Shown: piece by piece, positions 9,868 through 19,188 of the stretch
Layout: each line of letters starts with the position of its first letter
Position numbering within the stretch: position 1 is the stretch's first letter
Translations under genes and position numbers: made by a program
Source of the DNA: Hyphomonas johnsonii MHS-2
Lineage (GTDB): Bacteria; Pseudomonadota; Alphaproteobacteria; Caulobacterales; Hyphomonadaceae
Assembly (NCBI RefSeq): GCF_000685275.1
Contig: NZ_ARYK01000002.1
Span: 310,001 to 374,000, forward strand
Direction of reading: 5' to 3'
Length of the DNA stretch: 64,000 nucleotides
The notes under the pieces: generated by a model
The model's database searches: none
Seen by the model: only the letters and a program-made list of their open reading frames with translations
What the model was told of the DNA's origin: nothing

Positions 9868-9902
9868 CGAAACCTCCCTCACCGCTTTTGCGGTTTTTTC
9901 AA

Positions 9903-9948
9903 TAGCTAACGGCGCGGATCAATATGTCAACCAATCTTCTATACCAAT
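9903..9948 (-). promoter_or_regulatory. Promoter of the alginate operon with two ATTGGT half-sites
   Basis: On the minus strand TTGACA (9930-9925) is followed about 16 bp later by a weak -10 (TAGCTA, 9908-9903). Two ATTGGT half-sites, at 9948-9943 and 9935-9930, lie 13 bp apart, and the second touches the -35. They match the arm of the palindromes at 1482 and 10269. Binding here would block RNA polymerase, consistent with repression by the GntR protein. Confidence 0.5.
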
Positions 9949-10268
9949 ATTGCTCAAGGGTAGAGACGTTTGCTGTCTTCGCAGCAAATTCCAGGGCAGA
10001 ATATACCCACACATCGGGGATTCTCCGTAAATCCCATGCCATGTCACACACCAATATGCAGATTGCGTACAGTCCAATGGAATGGAGCCAAATCCTCCCT
10101 GGCCCGGCTCCGAAGTGAATTCTGGCTATGAATACGTTCGGATGCGTAGCGATCGCCAGGCATCTACGGGGCGCTCATTGTCAGGGTGTCGACCACATCC
10201 GGGCGCATGACAAGTTTCGCCAGATGGCAGCTGGCCCCCATTTGATCGCTCAGGCCCGCAATCGCACA
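9949..10268. other. Intergenic stretch between alginate operon and regulator
   Basis: This is the central part of the divergent region between the PL6 gene and the GntR gene. I see no gene or clear repeat in it. Nearer the PL6 start, ACCGC-TTTT-GCGGT followed by six T (9881-9899, plus-strand reading) forms a small hairpin in the PL6 leader. Confidence 0.5.
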
Positions 10269-10283
10269 ATTGGTTATACCATC
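10269..10283. promoter_or_regulatory. Operator ATTGGT-TAT-ACCA in front of the GntR gene
   Basis: ATTGGTTATACCATC has a perfect left arm and four of six right-arm bases of the palindrome at 1482-1496, with the same 3-bp spacing. It lies about 100 bp upstream of the regulator start codon, suggesting autoregulation. Confidence 0.5.
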
Positions 10284-10383
10284 TTGTAAACCTTTTTCCT
10301 GTACTGTATGTTTTGAAAGTATCCAGGGTTGAGTGGAGCAGGATGATTGTGCTCACTTTGACCGTCAACAGAGGAAGACCAGA

Positions 10384-11130
10384 ATGTCCGAAAAGCGGCT
10401 CTATCACACTGTCGCCCGCGCCATTCTCGACATGATCGAATCCGGCTCCTATCCGCCGGGCACACGTTTGCCTGGCGAGCGCGAGCTGGCCGAACGGTTC
10501 GGCGTCAGCCGGGTTGTTGTTCGAGAGGCGGAGATCTCACTTGAGGCCGTTGGCCGCGTCGAAATCAAGGTCGGCTCAGGCGTATACGTGCGTGACTCGC
10601 TCGCCGCCGGTGGCTTGGCCCTACCGGGAGTTACCCCGTTCGAGCTGACCCAGACACGCCTTCTGTTTGAATCTGAGTGCGCCGCGCTTGCTGCAACAAC
10701 AATCACCGACGATCAAATCGCCGGGCTCGAAGCAACCGTCAGGAAGATGGCAAACGCTCCGCACGACTCTCCGGACGGAGAGGCGGCTGATCAGGAATTC
10801 CACATGCTGATTGCAAAGGCGACAGGCAATGAGGCGAACGTGTTCATGCTGCAAACGCTTTGGCGCATGCGAACAGAAATCGCTGCCGTGAAGCGCGTCT
10901 ATTCAGCCGTGTGCCACAAGGATTCCGACCACCGCGTGAACGAGCACTCCGAAGTCATGGAAGCCCTTAGGCGCCGTGATCCGGACGCGGCCAGAGCCGC
11001 CATGCGGGGGCATTTCTCGAGGCTTTTGAGAGCACTTCTCGATGCATCGGAACAGCAAGCCATTGAAGATGCCAAACGAAAATCCCACGAGAACAGGGAA
11101 CGCTACCTGCGGACAAATATCGGCGCCTGA
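10384..11130 (+). CDS. GntR-family (FadR subfamily) regulator of alginate genes
   Basis: This DNA-binding repressor has 248 residues. The N-terminal winged helix carries LPGERELAERFGVSRVVVRE, the classic GntR recognition helix. The C-terminal helical FCD domain holds the usual Asp/His metal and ligand residues, including a HRVNEHSEVMEAL stretch. The start at 10384 has a GAGGAAG ribosome-binding site eight bases upstream; a longer GTG-initiated version from 10333 is less likely. It is divergent from the alginate operon and probably senses a uronate intermediate such as KDG or KDPG. The ligand is inferred from family and context. Confidence 0.85.
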   Translation: MSEKRLYHTVARAILDMIESGSYPPGTRLPGERELAERFGVSRVVVREAEISLEAVGRVEIKVGSGVYVRDSLAAGGLALPGVTPFELTQTRLLFESECAALAATTITDDQIAGLEATVRKMANAPHDSPDGEAADQEFHMLIAKATGNEANVFMLQTLWRMRTEIAAVKRVYSAVCHKDSDHRVNEHSEVMEALRRRDPDAARAAMRGHFSRLLRALLDASEQQAIEDAKRKSHENRERYLRTNIGA

Positions 11131-11440
11131 TGGGCACGGATTGAGCGGCGAAACATTGTCAGGGCGCCAGGGCTGGAGATGATCGATTCTGGTGATTGGC
11201 CCTCTAATATTATCAAGAACCCGTTCCGCTACTTCAAGACCTCGCCCGAAGTCAGCCAACTCGGGGGGAGTAATGTAGGTGCGATTTCCACTCTCGCTTC
11301 GGAATGCTGACAAGAGTGCCGGTTGCTCGAACTAACGGTCTCCCTCGGAAGGAACATGCGCTCGTTCATTCGCGGCTTCCCGGATTTCGGTAATCGCAGC
11401 ATCCGGCGGGGTCACTGCCGCAGAGACTATAAAATGTCTC
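11131..11440. other. Intergenic stretch between GntR gene and tRNA-Ser
   Basis: This is about 310 bp without a gene I can support. It lies directly downstream of the 3' end of tRNA-Ser, a common integration point. I searched by eye for a repeated copy of the tRNA 3' end and found none within the window. Confidence 0.5.
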
Positions 11441-11530
11441 TGGCGGAGAGAGAGGGATTCGAACCCTCGGAACCCTTGCGAGTTCACTAGTTTTCGAGAC
11501 TAGCCTATTCAACCACTCTAGCACCTCTCC
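11441..11530 (-). tRNA. tRNA-Ser (anticodon CGA)
   Basis: On the minus strand a 90-nt class II tRNA folds with acceptor GGAGAGG / TCTCTCC, discriminator G and an encoded CCA. The anticodon loop CTCGAAA gives anticodon CGA, closed by the CTAGT/ACTAG stem. A long variable arm and a GGTTCGAATCC T-loop complete it. It reads serine UCG codons. Confidence 0.95.
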
Positions 11531-11711
11531 GCAGAGGCCTTGAAGGTTGGTTGCACTATACTGGCCGCTCAGAAAGTGCAAGCGCCTGACAACGCCTGAA
11601 GATGACATTTGACAGCAGAACAGGATTGGTGTTTACCCCCGGCTTCAGGCGCGGACCGGCGACGGTTTCGCGCATATTCCATTTTGATTTCATACCGGAA
11701 GGATGAGACCC

Positions 11712-12374
11712 ATGTTCGCGGTCATCAAGACAGGCGGCAAGCAGTACAAAGTCTCCGAAGGCGATACGCTCGTCATCGAGAAACTGGATGCTGAAGCCGG
11801 TAAAGACGTGACGTTCGATAGCGTCCTGATGCTCGGAAGCGGTGATTCCGTTACGGTTGGCGCGCCTCTCGTGGCTGGCGCGACTGTTTCCGCCGAAGTT
11901 GCCGAGCACATGCGCGGTCCGAAGCTGATCACGCGCAAGAAGCGCCAGCGCCAGACATACCGGCGCACGATCGGCCACAAGCAGCACCTCACAACGGTGA
12001 CGATCACTTCGATCAACGCTGACGGTAAAAAGCCCGCCAAAAAGGCTGCGCCCAAGAAGGCCGCTGCTCCGAAGGCTGAAACGGCCCCTGTCGCTGAAAC
12101 TGCGCCGAAGGCCGAAACTGCCGCCAAGCCGGCCGTTGATGCCCGCGGCCGCATTGCCAATCTCGAAGGCAAGCCCGACAATCTGAAAAAGATCTCGGGC
12201 GTCGGCCCGGTGCTTGAGAAAAAGCTCCATGCTGCCGGCATCTATTACTTCTGGCAGGTCGCAGCCCTCAAGGAAGATCAGATCGTCGAGCTGGAAGAAG
12301 AGATGAGCTTCCCCGGCCGCATCACCCGCGACGAGTGGGTCAAGCAAGCCGAAGAATTCGCCAAGGACGCATAA
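11712..12374 (+). CDS. rplU: Ribosomal protein L21 with C-terminal HhH-like extension
   Basis: Residues 1 to about 100 are a complete L21 beginning MFAVIKTGGKQYKV, with the conserved RKKRQRQTYRRTIGHKQ RNA-binding stretch. The usual length is about 103 residues but this protein has about 220. The extension has a Lys/Ala/Pro-rich linker (KKAAPKKAAAPKAE) and then a compact domain around NLKKISGVGPVLEKKL, a helix-hairpin-helix pattern. I use the ATG at 11712 rather than the ATG three codons earlier because it matches the family start. It is followed by rpmA, the usual order. Such extended L21 proteins occur in alphaproteobacteria. The role of the added domain is unclear. Confidence 0.95.
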   Translation: MFAVIKTGGKQYKVSEGDTLVIEKLDAEAGKDVTFDSVLMLGSGDSVTVGAPLVAGATVSAEVAEHMRGPKLITRKKRQRQTYRRTIGHKQHLTTVTITSINADGKKPAKKAAPKKAAAPKAETAPVAETAPKAETAAKPAVDARGRIANLEGKPDNLKKISGVGPVLEKKLHAAGIYYFWQVAALKEDQIVELEEEMSFPGRITRDEWVKQAEEFAKDA

Positions 12375-12412
12375 GGGCGCTATAAGGCCCTCAGACAGGA
12401 CAGGAGCAAACC

Positions 12413-12682
12413 ATGGCTCACAAAAAATCAGGCGGCTCGTCACGTAACGGTCGCGATTCGAACCCGAAATACCTCGGCGTCAAGAAATATGGCGGCGAAC
12501 ATGTCGTTCCGGGCAATATCATTGTGCGCCAGCGTGGCACGCAGAAATGGCCAGGCAAGGGCGTCGGCATTGGCCGCGACCACACTCTTTTTGCGCTGAT
12601 CGAAGGCAATATCGAGTTTGCCAAGAAGGCCGGCGGCCGCATGTACGTCAATATTGTACCGCTCGCGAGCGCAGCAGAATAG
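12413..12682 (+). CDS. rpmA: Ribosomal protein L27
   Basis: This 89-residue L27 has the conserved N-terminal tail [16 protein letters not shown] reaching towards the peptidyl-transferase centre, followed by [10 protein letters not shown]. There is no N-terminal cleavage extension of the Firmicutes type. It lies 38 bp after rplU, and a strong terminator follows it. Confidence 0.97.
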   Translation: MAHKKSGGSSRNGRDSNPKYLGVKKYGGEHVVPGNIIVRQRGTQKWPGKGVGIGRDHTLFALIEGNIEFAKKAGGRMYVNIVPLASAAE

Positions 12683-12734
12683 CGGCTGACGCACGGCCGC
12701 GGGAACGTGGCCGGATCGCAAGACGATCATTCCG

Positions 12735-12766
12735 AAGGGGAGGCAGGCCACTGCTTCCCCTTTTTC
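12735..12766 (+). terminator. Rho-independent terminator after rplU-rpmA
   Basis: The inverted repeat AAGGGG-A-GGCAG / CTGC-T-TCCCCTT has a short GCCA loop and runs into TTTTTC. It ends the ribosomal operon and lies just before the acetyltransferase gene. Confidence 0.8.
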
Positions 12767-12805
12767 TTTGTCCTCCCCTGCCCTGTCCTGCCTGAGGAGG
12801 CGAAC

Positions 12806-13330
12806 ATGAGCGACGAGATGAGAACGAAGAGGCTGGTCCTGCGCCCGGTCAGGCCAGTTGATGCCGGGCCGATCACAGAAATCATCCAGGATCCGCGGAT
12901 TCACAGGAATCTGGCCCGCGTGGCCCCGAACCAGAACAAGGCACAGACTCTGGCCTGGATCGCGACGCACGACCTTGGCCGCGAGAATGATACTGGCCAC
13001 GTGTTTGCCATCACACTTGATGATGGCTTCCTCGGCATAATGGGCGCCAATCGCTCTGGCCGTCACGCACCTTTCAATCTCGGCTACTGGCTCGCACCGG
13101 CGGTCTGGGGAAAGGGGCTGGTCACCGAAGCGGCCGGCGCCGTACTGGGGTGGCTGGAGAGCCGTGGTGAGAAGGCATTCGTGTCAGGATACTTTGCCGA
13201 CAATCCCGCTTCGGGTCGTGTGCTTCAGAAGCTCGGCTTCATGAAAGCCGACCGCGCCCCGATGTTCTGCCTTGGGCGCGGCGAAACGGTTGATCACTTC
13301 CACATGGCGCGCATCGCGCGAAACGCGTAA
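12806..13330 (+). CDS. GNAT family N-acetyltransferase (RimJ/RimL-like)
   Basis: This single-domain acetyltransferase has 174 residues and follows the RimJ-like pattern: TKRLVLRPVRPVDA at the start, GYWLAPAVWGKGLVTEA as the acetyl-CoA loop, and NPASGRVLQKLGF near the end. I choose the ATG at 12806, eight codons or so downstream of the terminator, because GAGGAGG lies six bases upstream. It sits between rpmA and obgE, as GNATs often do in alphaproteobacteria. The substrate is unknown. Confidence 0.85.
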   Translation: MSDEMRTKRLVLRPVRPVDAGPITEIIQDPRIHRNLARVAPNQNKAQTLAWIATHDLGRENDTGHVFAITLDDGFLGIMGANRSGRHAPFNLGYWLAPAVWGKGLVTEAAGAVLGWLESRGEKAFVSGYFADNPASGRVLQKLGFMKADRAPMFCLGRGETVDHFHMARIARNA

Positions 13331-14374
<1,044 letters not shown>

Positions 14375-14391
14375 CATGCCAGCGCGATGAT

Positions 14392-14622
14392 TCAATGATG
14401 GTGGTGAGGTTCGGTATTCAGCTTCCCGCACTTGCCGCATTTCACGACAACACCATGCGCATCGTGGTGGGAAACATTGACCAGCAGCTTGGTCTTGCAG
14501 GCTCCGCACCGATAGGTCTCGTCACCGCCCCCCTCCCGCACCGGCGTACCGGCCGTGTGCTCAAGCACATCCGCATTGGCGGCGGCGGCTGGCGTAAGAA
14601 TGATCATGTCGAATTGGGGCAT
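14392..14622 (-). CDS. Small zinc-ribbon protein (76 aa)
   Basis: This short minus-strand gene lies between obgE and proB. The protein has two CxxC knuckles (Cys39-Cys42 as CGAC and Cys62-Cys65 as CGKC) about 20 residues apart, the spacing of a zinc ribbon, and ends in four histidines. I start it at the ATG at 14622, before MPQFDMIILTP. The longer frame upstream would overlap proB. I do not recognise a named family, and no function can be assigned. It fills a gap that would otherwise be empty. Confidence 0.6.
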   Translation of the reverse strand: MPQFDMIILTPAAAANADVLEHTAGTPVREGGGDETYRCGACKTKLLVNVSHHDAHGVVVKCGKCGKLNTEPHHHH

Positions 14623-14711
14623 GGAACGGGCCTTGCAATAGCTGGATACGAATCTGCCCTCCAGACAGCACAGCGCCACAGGAAATGCCAGCGCCCGATG
14701 AGCCTCACCGT

Positions 14712-15827
14712 ATGACCGACGACATTTTCGACAAGGCAAACCGCATCGTGGTGAAGACCGGCTCGACGCTGATCGCCGAAGACGGCATGCCGCGCACAGA
14801 CTGGCTGGCACGCCTGGCGACAGACTTCGCGGACCTGCGCGCGCGCGGCAAGCAGGTCATCCTTGTTTCATCCGGTGCAGTCGCCCTCGGCCGGGCCGCT
14901 CTCGGCACGCACACCACGTCCCGGCTCGACCAGAAACAGGCCGCCGCTTCCATCGGCCAGCCGCGCCTCATGACGGCGCTGGCCGACGCCTTTGCGCCGC
15001 ACGGGATAGCGCTCGGCCAGGCGCTGCTGACATTGAGCGACACGGAAATCCGCCAGCGCTGGCTGAATGCACGAGCAACGCTGGACACCCTGCTGGATGC
15101 CGGCATTGTTCCAGTCATCAACGAAAACGACACCGTCGCGACAGACGAAATCCGGTATGGCGACAATGACCGCCTGGCGGCGCGCGTGGCACAGATGATG
15201 GGCGCAGACCTGCTGGTCCTGTTGTCGGATATCGACGGATTGTACACGGCTGACCCGAACACAGATCCGGCCGCAACCCACATCCCTGTTTTGCAACAGA
15301 TATCCTCCGAGCATGACGCCATGGCGACGGGCGCGAATGCCGCCGCCGGCGTTGGATCAGGCGGCATGGTCACCAAGCTGGCAGCCGCCAGGATCGCCCA
15401 TGCGGCAGGGTGCTCGACAATTATCACGAAGGGCAATCGGGATCGGCCGCTTGCCGCCATTGCAGAAGGCGCACGCTCAACGTTGATCGCTGCAGCGATC
15501 ACGCCCGCGCGGGCGCGCGAGGCCTGGCTTATGGGCCACCTGAAACCCGAAGGCACTGTCCTTGTCGACGCGGGTGCCGCGAGAGCGCTGCGCGGGGGCG
15601 CGAGTCTCCTGGCTGTGGGTGTGACGGGCGTGCTGGGGGTGTTTGAGCGGGGCGCCGCGGTGGCGATAAAGCGCGAAAATGGCGAGGTTGTTGCCAAGGG
15701 CGTGACCTCTTACGGGTCTGCAGAAATCCTGCACATAAGTGGCCACCAGAGTGAGGAGCTCGAAACCCTGCTCGGCTATCGCGGCCGGCCCGCAATCATC
15801 CACCGCGACGACCTGGTGTGCGTGTGA
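14712..15827 (+). CDS. proB: Glutamate 5-kinase with PUA domain
   Basis: This enzyme phosphorylates L-glutamate in the first step of proline synthesis. The 371 residues comprise an amino-acid-kinase domain (NRIVVKTGSTL, LVSSGAVALGR, VINENDTVATDEI, GSGGMVTKLAAA) followed by a C-terminal PUA domain from about residue 280. The start at 14712 fits the family N-terminus better than the upstream ATG at 14685. The partner proA is not next to it in this window. Confidence 0.95.
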   Translation: MTDDIFDKANRIVVKTGSTLIAEDGMPRTDWLARLATDFADLRARGKQVILVSSGAVALGRAALGTHTTSRLDQKQAAASIGQPRLMTALADAFAPHGIALGQALLTLSDTEIRQRWLNARATLDTLLDAGIVPVINENDTVATDEIRYGDNDRLAARVAQMMGADLLVLLSDIDGLYTADPNTDPAATHIPVLQQISSEHDAMATGANAAAGVGSGGMVTKLAAARIAHAAGCSTIITKGNRDRPLAAIAEGARSTLIAAAITPARAREAWLMGHLKPEGTVLVDAGAARALRGGASLLAVGVTGVLGVFERGAAVAIKRENGEVVAKGVTSYGSAEILHISGHQSEELETLLGYRGRPAIIHRDDLVCV

Positions 15828-15955
15828 GGGCGAACCCGGTTCGCACTGATAATTCTGTTGTAAGTCGAACAATCCGGTGCATAGAGTTTTCGTGACCGTT
15901 CGACCCGGCACACCGGCTCAAGCATGCAATTTGCCCCAGACATATCATTCATCGG

Positions 15956-17104
15956 TTGCACCACGTGACAGACCTTCCTTCCGAGCATAGCTGCGTTCCG
16001 CAAGGCGCCCATATCGCGATTATCATGCCGTTCCATTCAGACGGTGGTTTCACCGTTCCCGCCGGTCCGGACTGGCAGACCGGGGCCGAATTCGATTTCT
16101 TCCAGAACCGGCACTCCCTCTTCCCGGGTCTGAAATGGATCGACCTTGCATGCAGCGCAGAGACGCAGATAGCGGGCCGCGCGGTGACAGGCGCGCGCCT
16201 GGTCGTGCTCGATACGTTTTCGGCCTATCTCGAACTTTGCCTGGACCTGGCCGATTTCGCGACGGTCCCGGACGCAACGCTCCGGACGCTTTATACAGAA
16301 ATCTGTGATTTTCAGCTCGACGCCGGCCACGCCCTGATCAGGCGCGCACAGGACTATCTGGGCAAGGGCGCAGCGCTCACCTGGCACTTCTCGATCAATG
16401 TGCTGACCGACGGCGTCCGGGCCGAAGGTATCAATGCCTTCGAGGGCATCATCGGCCGCAGCCAGGCGGCCGCCGACGAATCCACACAGCAGTCTGACGC
16501 CCTGCAGCTTGTTGTCATGGGCAAGACGGGCGGCTGGGTCGCCCTGACACCCGCAGCCACCGCAGAGACCTACAGCACGGCGCGTTTCTGGCTGGCCCGC
16601 ACCCAGATGGCATTCAGCGCGATCCAACTTGTTTCGGACGCCCTCATGCGGCAGCGCAGGACCATTCTGGACAGGCGGCAGATCGCACCGAAGGAATTCG
16701 ATGCCTTCCTGAAACTGAAGCAGCGTGCCATCGGCCTGCTGTTCAAGATTTCGCCTGGCGCCAATTGCGCATCCTGGATGGATTCAGATATCTACGGCCA
16801 TTGCTACAAGGCCTGGGCAATCGACGATGACAAGCAGACCCTTCTCGACATGGTCGACCGACTGGAAGGTGTCATCGGGAATCTCGAGGAGCGGCGGGTC
16901 CGCAAGAACAACTTCCTCCTGTCTGTCCTGATCAACATCATCACCATTACCGGTCTGTTTGCGGTCCTCGATTATTTCATCGGCTTCTCCAGTCGACAGG
17001 GGCTGGACATGGCGGTGGCCCTGTCCGTGGAACGCCAGGGCGCCCTTGCCGTCGTCGTGTTGATGTCTGCATTCGTCCTGTTCTTGACCGTCCGAAACCG
17101 ATAG
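15956..17104 (+). CDS. Uncharacterised protein with two C-terminal membrane helices
   Basis: I do not recognise this 382-residue protein. Most of it is soluble. A charged helical region (LLDMVDRLEGVIGNLEERRVRKNN) comes just before two membrane segments near residues 319-338 and 364-378, and the protein ends in VRNR. This architecture recalls CorA-like or RMD1-like proteins, but the CorA GMN signature is missing. The start is TTG at 15956 or GTG at 15965, and neither has a strong ribosome-binding site. The GNAT gene follows 9 bp later, so the two and the ATP-grasp gene may form an operon. Confidence 0.7.
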   Translation: MHHVTDLPSEHSCVPQGAHIAIIMPFHSDGGFTVPAGPDWQTGAEFDFFQNRHSLFPGLKWIDLACSAETQIAGRAVTGARLVVLDTFSAYLELCLDLADFATVPDATLRTLYTEICDFQLDAGHALIRRAQDYLGKGAALTWHFSINVLTDGVRAEGINAFEGIIGRSQAAADESTQQSDALQLVVMGKTGGWVALTPAATAETYSTARFWLARTQMAFSAIQLVSDALMRQRRTILDRRQIAPKEFDAFLKLKQRAIGLLFKISPGANCASWMDSDIYGHCYKAWAIDDDKQTLLDMVDRLEGVIGNLEERRVRKNNFLLSVLINIITITGLFAVLDYFIGFSSRQGLDMAVALSVERQGALAVVVLMSAFVLFLTVRNR

Positions 17105-17113
17105 AGGCTGGCA

Positions 17114-17593
17114 ATGACCGTATTGATACGAACTGCGGAGGGACCTGATTGCGCCCGCCTGGCCGAAATCGAGGAATTGTGCTTCCGCGATGGCTATTCG
17201 GACAAGATGCTTTCGCGGGAGGAATTCCGGGATCTCGTTGCAGACGACGTGAACCAGGTCCTCGTCGCCACCGACGGCGCCCAAGTCTGCGGCTATGCCT
17301 TGTTACTCGTCGAACGCGACGAAAATGCGGGATACTTTGACAGCCTTGCAATTGACCCCCAATTTCAGGGAAAGGGCATCGGCGAAGACCTGTTCAAAGC
17401 CGTCGAGACGACGTGCGTGCAAATGAAGCTCGGTGTTCTCAACCTAGAGATCAAGGAGAATAACTACACGCTACTGAAGCGTTACCACAGGTTTGGCTAC
17501 AAATGCTTCCAGGTCGAGGAAGCCTACTATGCGGACGGCTGGTCGGCCTTGCGGATGCGCAAGACCGTTGCCGCAATTGCCGGCACTGAATGA
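17114..17593 (+). CDS. GNAT acetyltransferase linked to the RLAN/ATP-grasp gene
   Basis: This stand-alone GNAT domain (159 residues) has the acetyl-CoA loop QFQGKGIGEDL and the C-terminal RYHRFGYKC element of RimI-like enzymes. In other proteobacteria the RLAN-type RimK protein is accompanied by a GNAT fused to a papain-like (C39-type) peptidase. Here only the GNAT part is present. It may acetylate or condense the product of the ligase encoded 121 bp downstream. The target is unknown. Confidence 0.8.
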   Translation: MTVLIRTAEGPDCARLAEIEELCFRDGYSDKMLSREEFRDLVADDVNQVLVATDGAQVCGYALLLVERDENAGYFDSLAIDPQFQGKGIGEDLFKAVETTCVQMKLGVLNLEIKENNYTLLKRYHRFGYKCFQVEEAYYADGWSALRMRKTVAAIAGTE

Positions 17594-17714
17594 CCAGTGT
17601 TGGCCCGCACGGACTCATGAAATACCATCTATGCAATGCTCCACTCTCATTCCAGATTGAGAACAATTCCATGACCTTTGATTTCCTGATCATTCCCATA
17701 TCGGACGATCCGGC

Positions 17715-19184
17715 ATGACCGAATGGGTCATTCTCGTCGAAACGATGAGCGATATTTCTCAGGCCGAAACGCCCCACAAGGTGCTGCGCGTCAGTGACTA
17801 TATCTCCAAACCTACCCTGTTTGCGGGGCGCAGGCCGTATATCCTGAACCTGTCACGGTCCTATTCCTACCAGTCGGAAGGCTATTATGCTTCCCTTCTG
17901 GCCGAGGCACGTGGCCACCGCGTCAGCCCCAGCGTCCAGACTATGGTCGAATTGTCAGCCAAGGGGCTGTACGCGCACGCCCTGCCCGATCTTGGCGAGC
18001 GTCTGAGCGAGGCCCTGGCCAAGGGTGCACCGAAAATCGACAGCCTGTTCGTGGCCTTCTCGAAATCCGAAATTCCGGGCTACGAACGGCTCGCGCGCGA
18101 AGTGTCGGACTGGTTCCGGACGCCGGCCCTTGAGGTCGATTTCGACGCCAGCGCACCGCACGGCATTGCCCGTGTCCGCATGATGTCGCCCCACAAGCTG
18201 AAAGACCAGCGCCGGGAGTTCTTCCTCGAGGCCATGGGCACCTATACGAGCGGACGGATCAGCGCACCGAAACCCCGGACTCCTGCCAAATGGTCGCTTG
18301 CGGTGCTGGTCGATCCCAAGGAACAGCACGCCCCGTCCAAACCGGCATCGATCAAGCGCCTGGCTGATGTCGCAGCGAAGATGGGCGTGGAAGTCGAGAT
18401 CATCGATCCTTCCGACCTGACCAGCCTCGCCGAATTCGATGCGCTGTTCATCCGGGCCACCACCGCGATCGACAATTTCACCTACCGCTTCGCCCGACGC
18501 GCCGAGCAGGAGGGCATGCCGGTCATCGATGACACCCATTCGATGATCCGTTGCACGAACAAGGTGTACCTGAAGGAAATCCTCGAAAAGGCCGGCTTGC
18601 CGATCCCCCGTACCGAGATCCTCGACAAAAAGACCGACCTTGCCGCCGTGTTCGAACTGCTTGGTTCACCGGTCATTCTCAAAACGCCTGACGGCTCGTT
18701 CGGAAACCATATGGTCAAGGCGACAAGTCTCGATGAACTGAAGTCGGCCGTGAAGGGCATGTTCGACGACACGGCGCTCATCATCGCGCAGGAATTCATC
18801 CCGACCAAGTTCGACTGGCGCATCGGTGTTCTCAACGGTGAGCCCCTCTATGCCTGCCAGTACCGGATGGCGCGCGGCCACTGGCAGATCGTCAAGCACA
18901 ACCCCGGCGGCAAGTCGACCGAGGGCGGGTTTACCACCATGCCCGTCGAAGACGCCCCGCCGGAAGTGGTTGATGCCGCCGTGCGCGCGGCGCGGCTCAT
19001 TGGCGAAGGCCTGTACGGTGTGGACCTCAAGGAAACGGAAAAGGGCGTCGTGATCATCGAGATCAATGACAATCCCAGCATCGATCATGATGTCGAGGGC
19101 GCCGTGATGAAAGACGAGCTGTGGCGCCGGATTATTTCATGGTTCTCCACCCGCCTGGAGGAACGTATGGGCCGCGTGGCCTGA
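17715..19184 (+). CDS. RimK-family ATP-grasp ligase with RLAN N-terminal domain
   Basis: This 489-residue protein has an N-terminal RLAN (RimK-like ATP-grasp N-terminal) domain, seen in YILNLSRSYSYQSEGYYASLLAEARGH. A C-terminal ATP-grasp domain begins at about residue 270, with the SVNK-like CTNKVYLKEILEKAGLP, PVILKTPDGSFG and EINDNPSIDHDVEG for ATP and magnesium. Enzymes of this fold join a carboxylate to an amine. I keep the start at 17715 because WVILVE fits the first beta-strand of the family. The peptide or small-molecule substrate is unknown. It converges with the acyl-CoA synthetase gene. Confidence 0.85.
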   Translation: MTEWVILVETMSDISQAETPHKVLRVSDYISKPTLFAGRRPYILNLSRSYSYQSEGYYASLLAEARGHRVSPSVQTMVELSAKGLYAHALPDLGERLSEALAKGAPKIDSLFVAFSKSEIPGYERLAREVSDWFRTPALEVDFDASAPHGIARVRMMSPHKLKDQRREFFLEAMGTYTSGRISAPKPRTPAKWSLAVLVDPKEQHAPSKPASIKRLADVAAKMGVEVEIIDPSDLTSLAEFDALFIRATTAIDNFTYRFARRAEQEGMPVIDDTHSMIRCTNKVYLKEILEKAGLPIPRTEILDKKTDLAAVFELLGSPVILKTPDGSFGNHMVKATSLDELKSAVKGMFDDTALIIAQEFIPTKFDWRIGVLNGEPLYACQYRMARGHWQIVKHNPGGKSTEGGFTTMPVEDAPPEVVDAAVRAARLIGEGLYGVDLKETEKGVVIIEINDNPSIDHDVEGAVMKDELWRRIISWFSTRLEERMGRVA

Positions 19185-19188
19185 CCGG

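Noticed and set aside
14705-15697. 330-residue minus-strand ORF over proB
   Set aside because: Ala/Ser/Arg-rich sequence typical of a reverse-frame shadow. proB is unmistakable on the plus strand.
15830-15844. Inverted repeat GCGAAC-CCG-GTTCGC after proB
   Set aside because: No T-tract follows, so I cannot call it a terminator. It also does not fit a LexA box, which needs 7 bp between arms.
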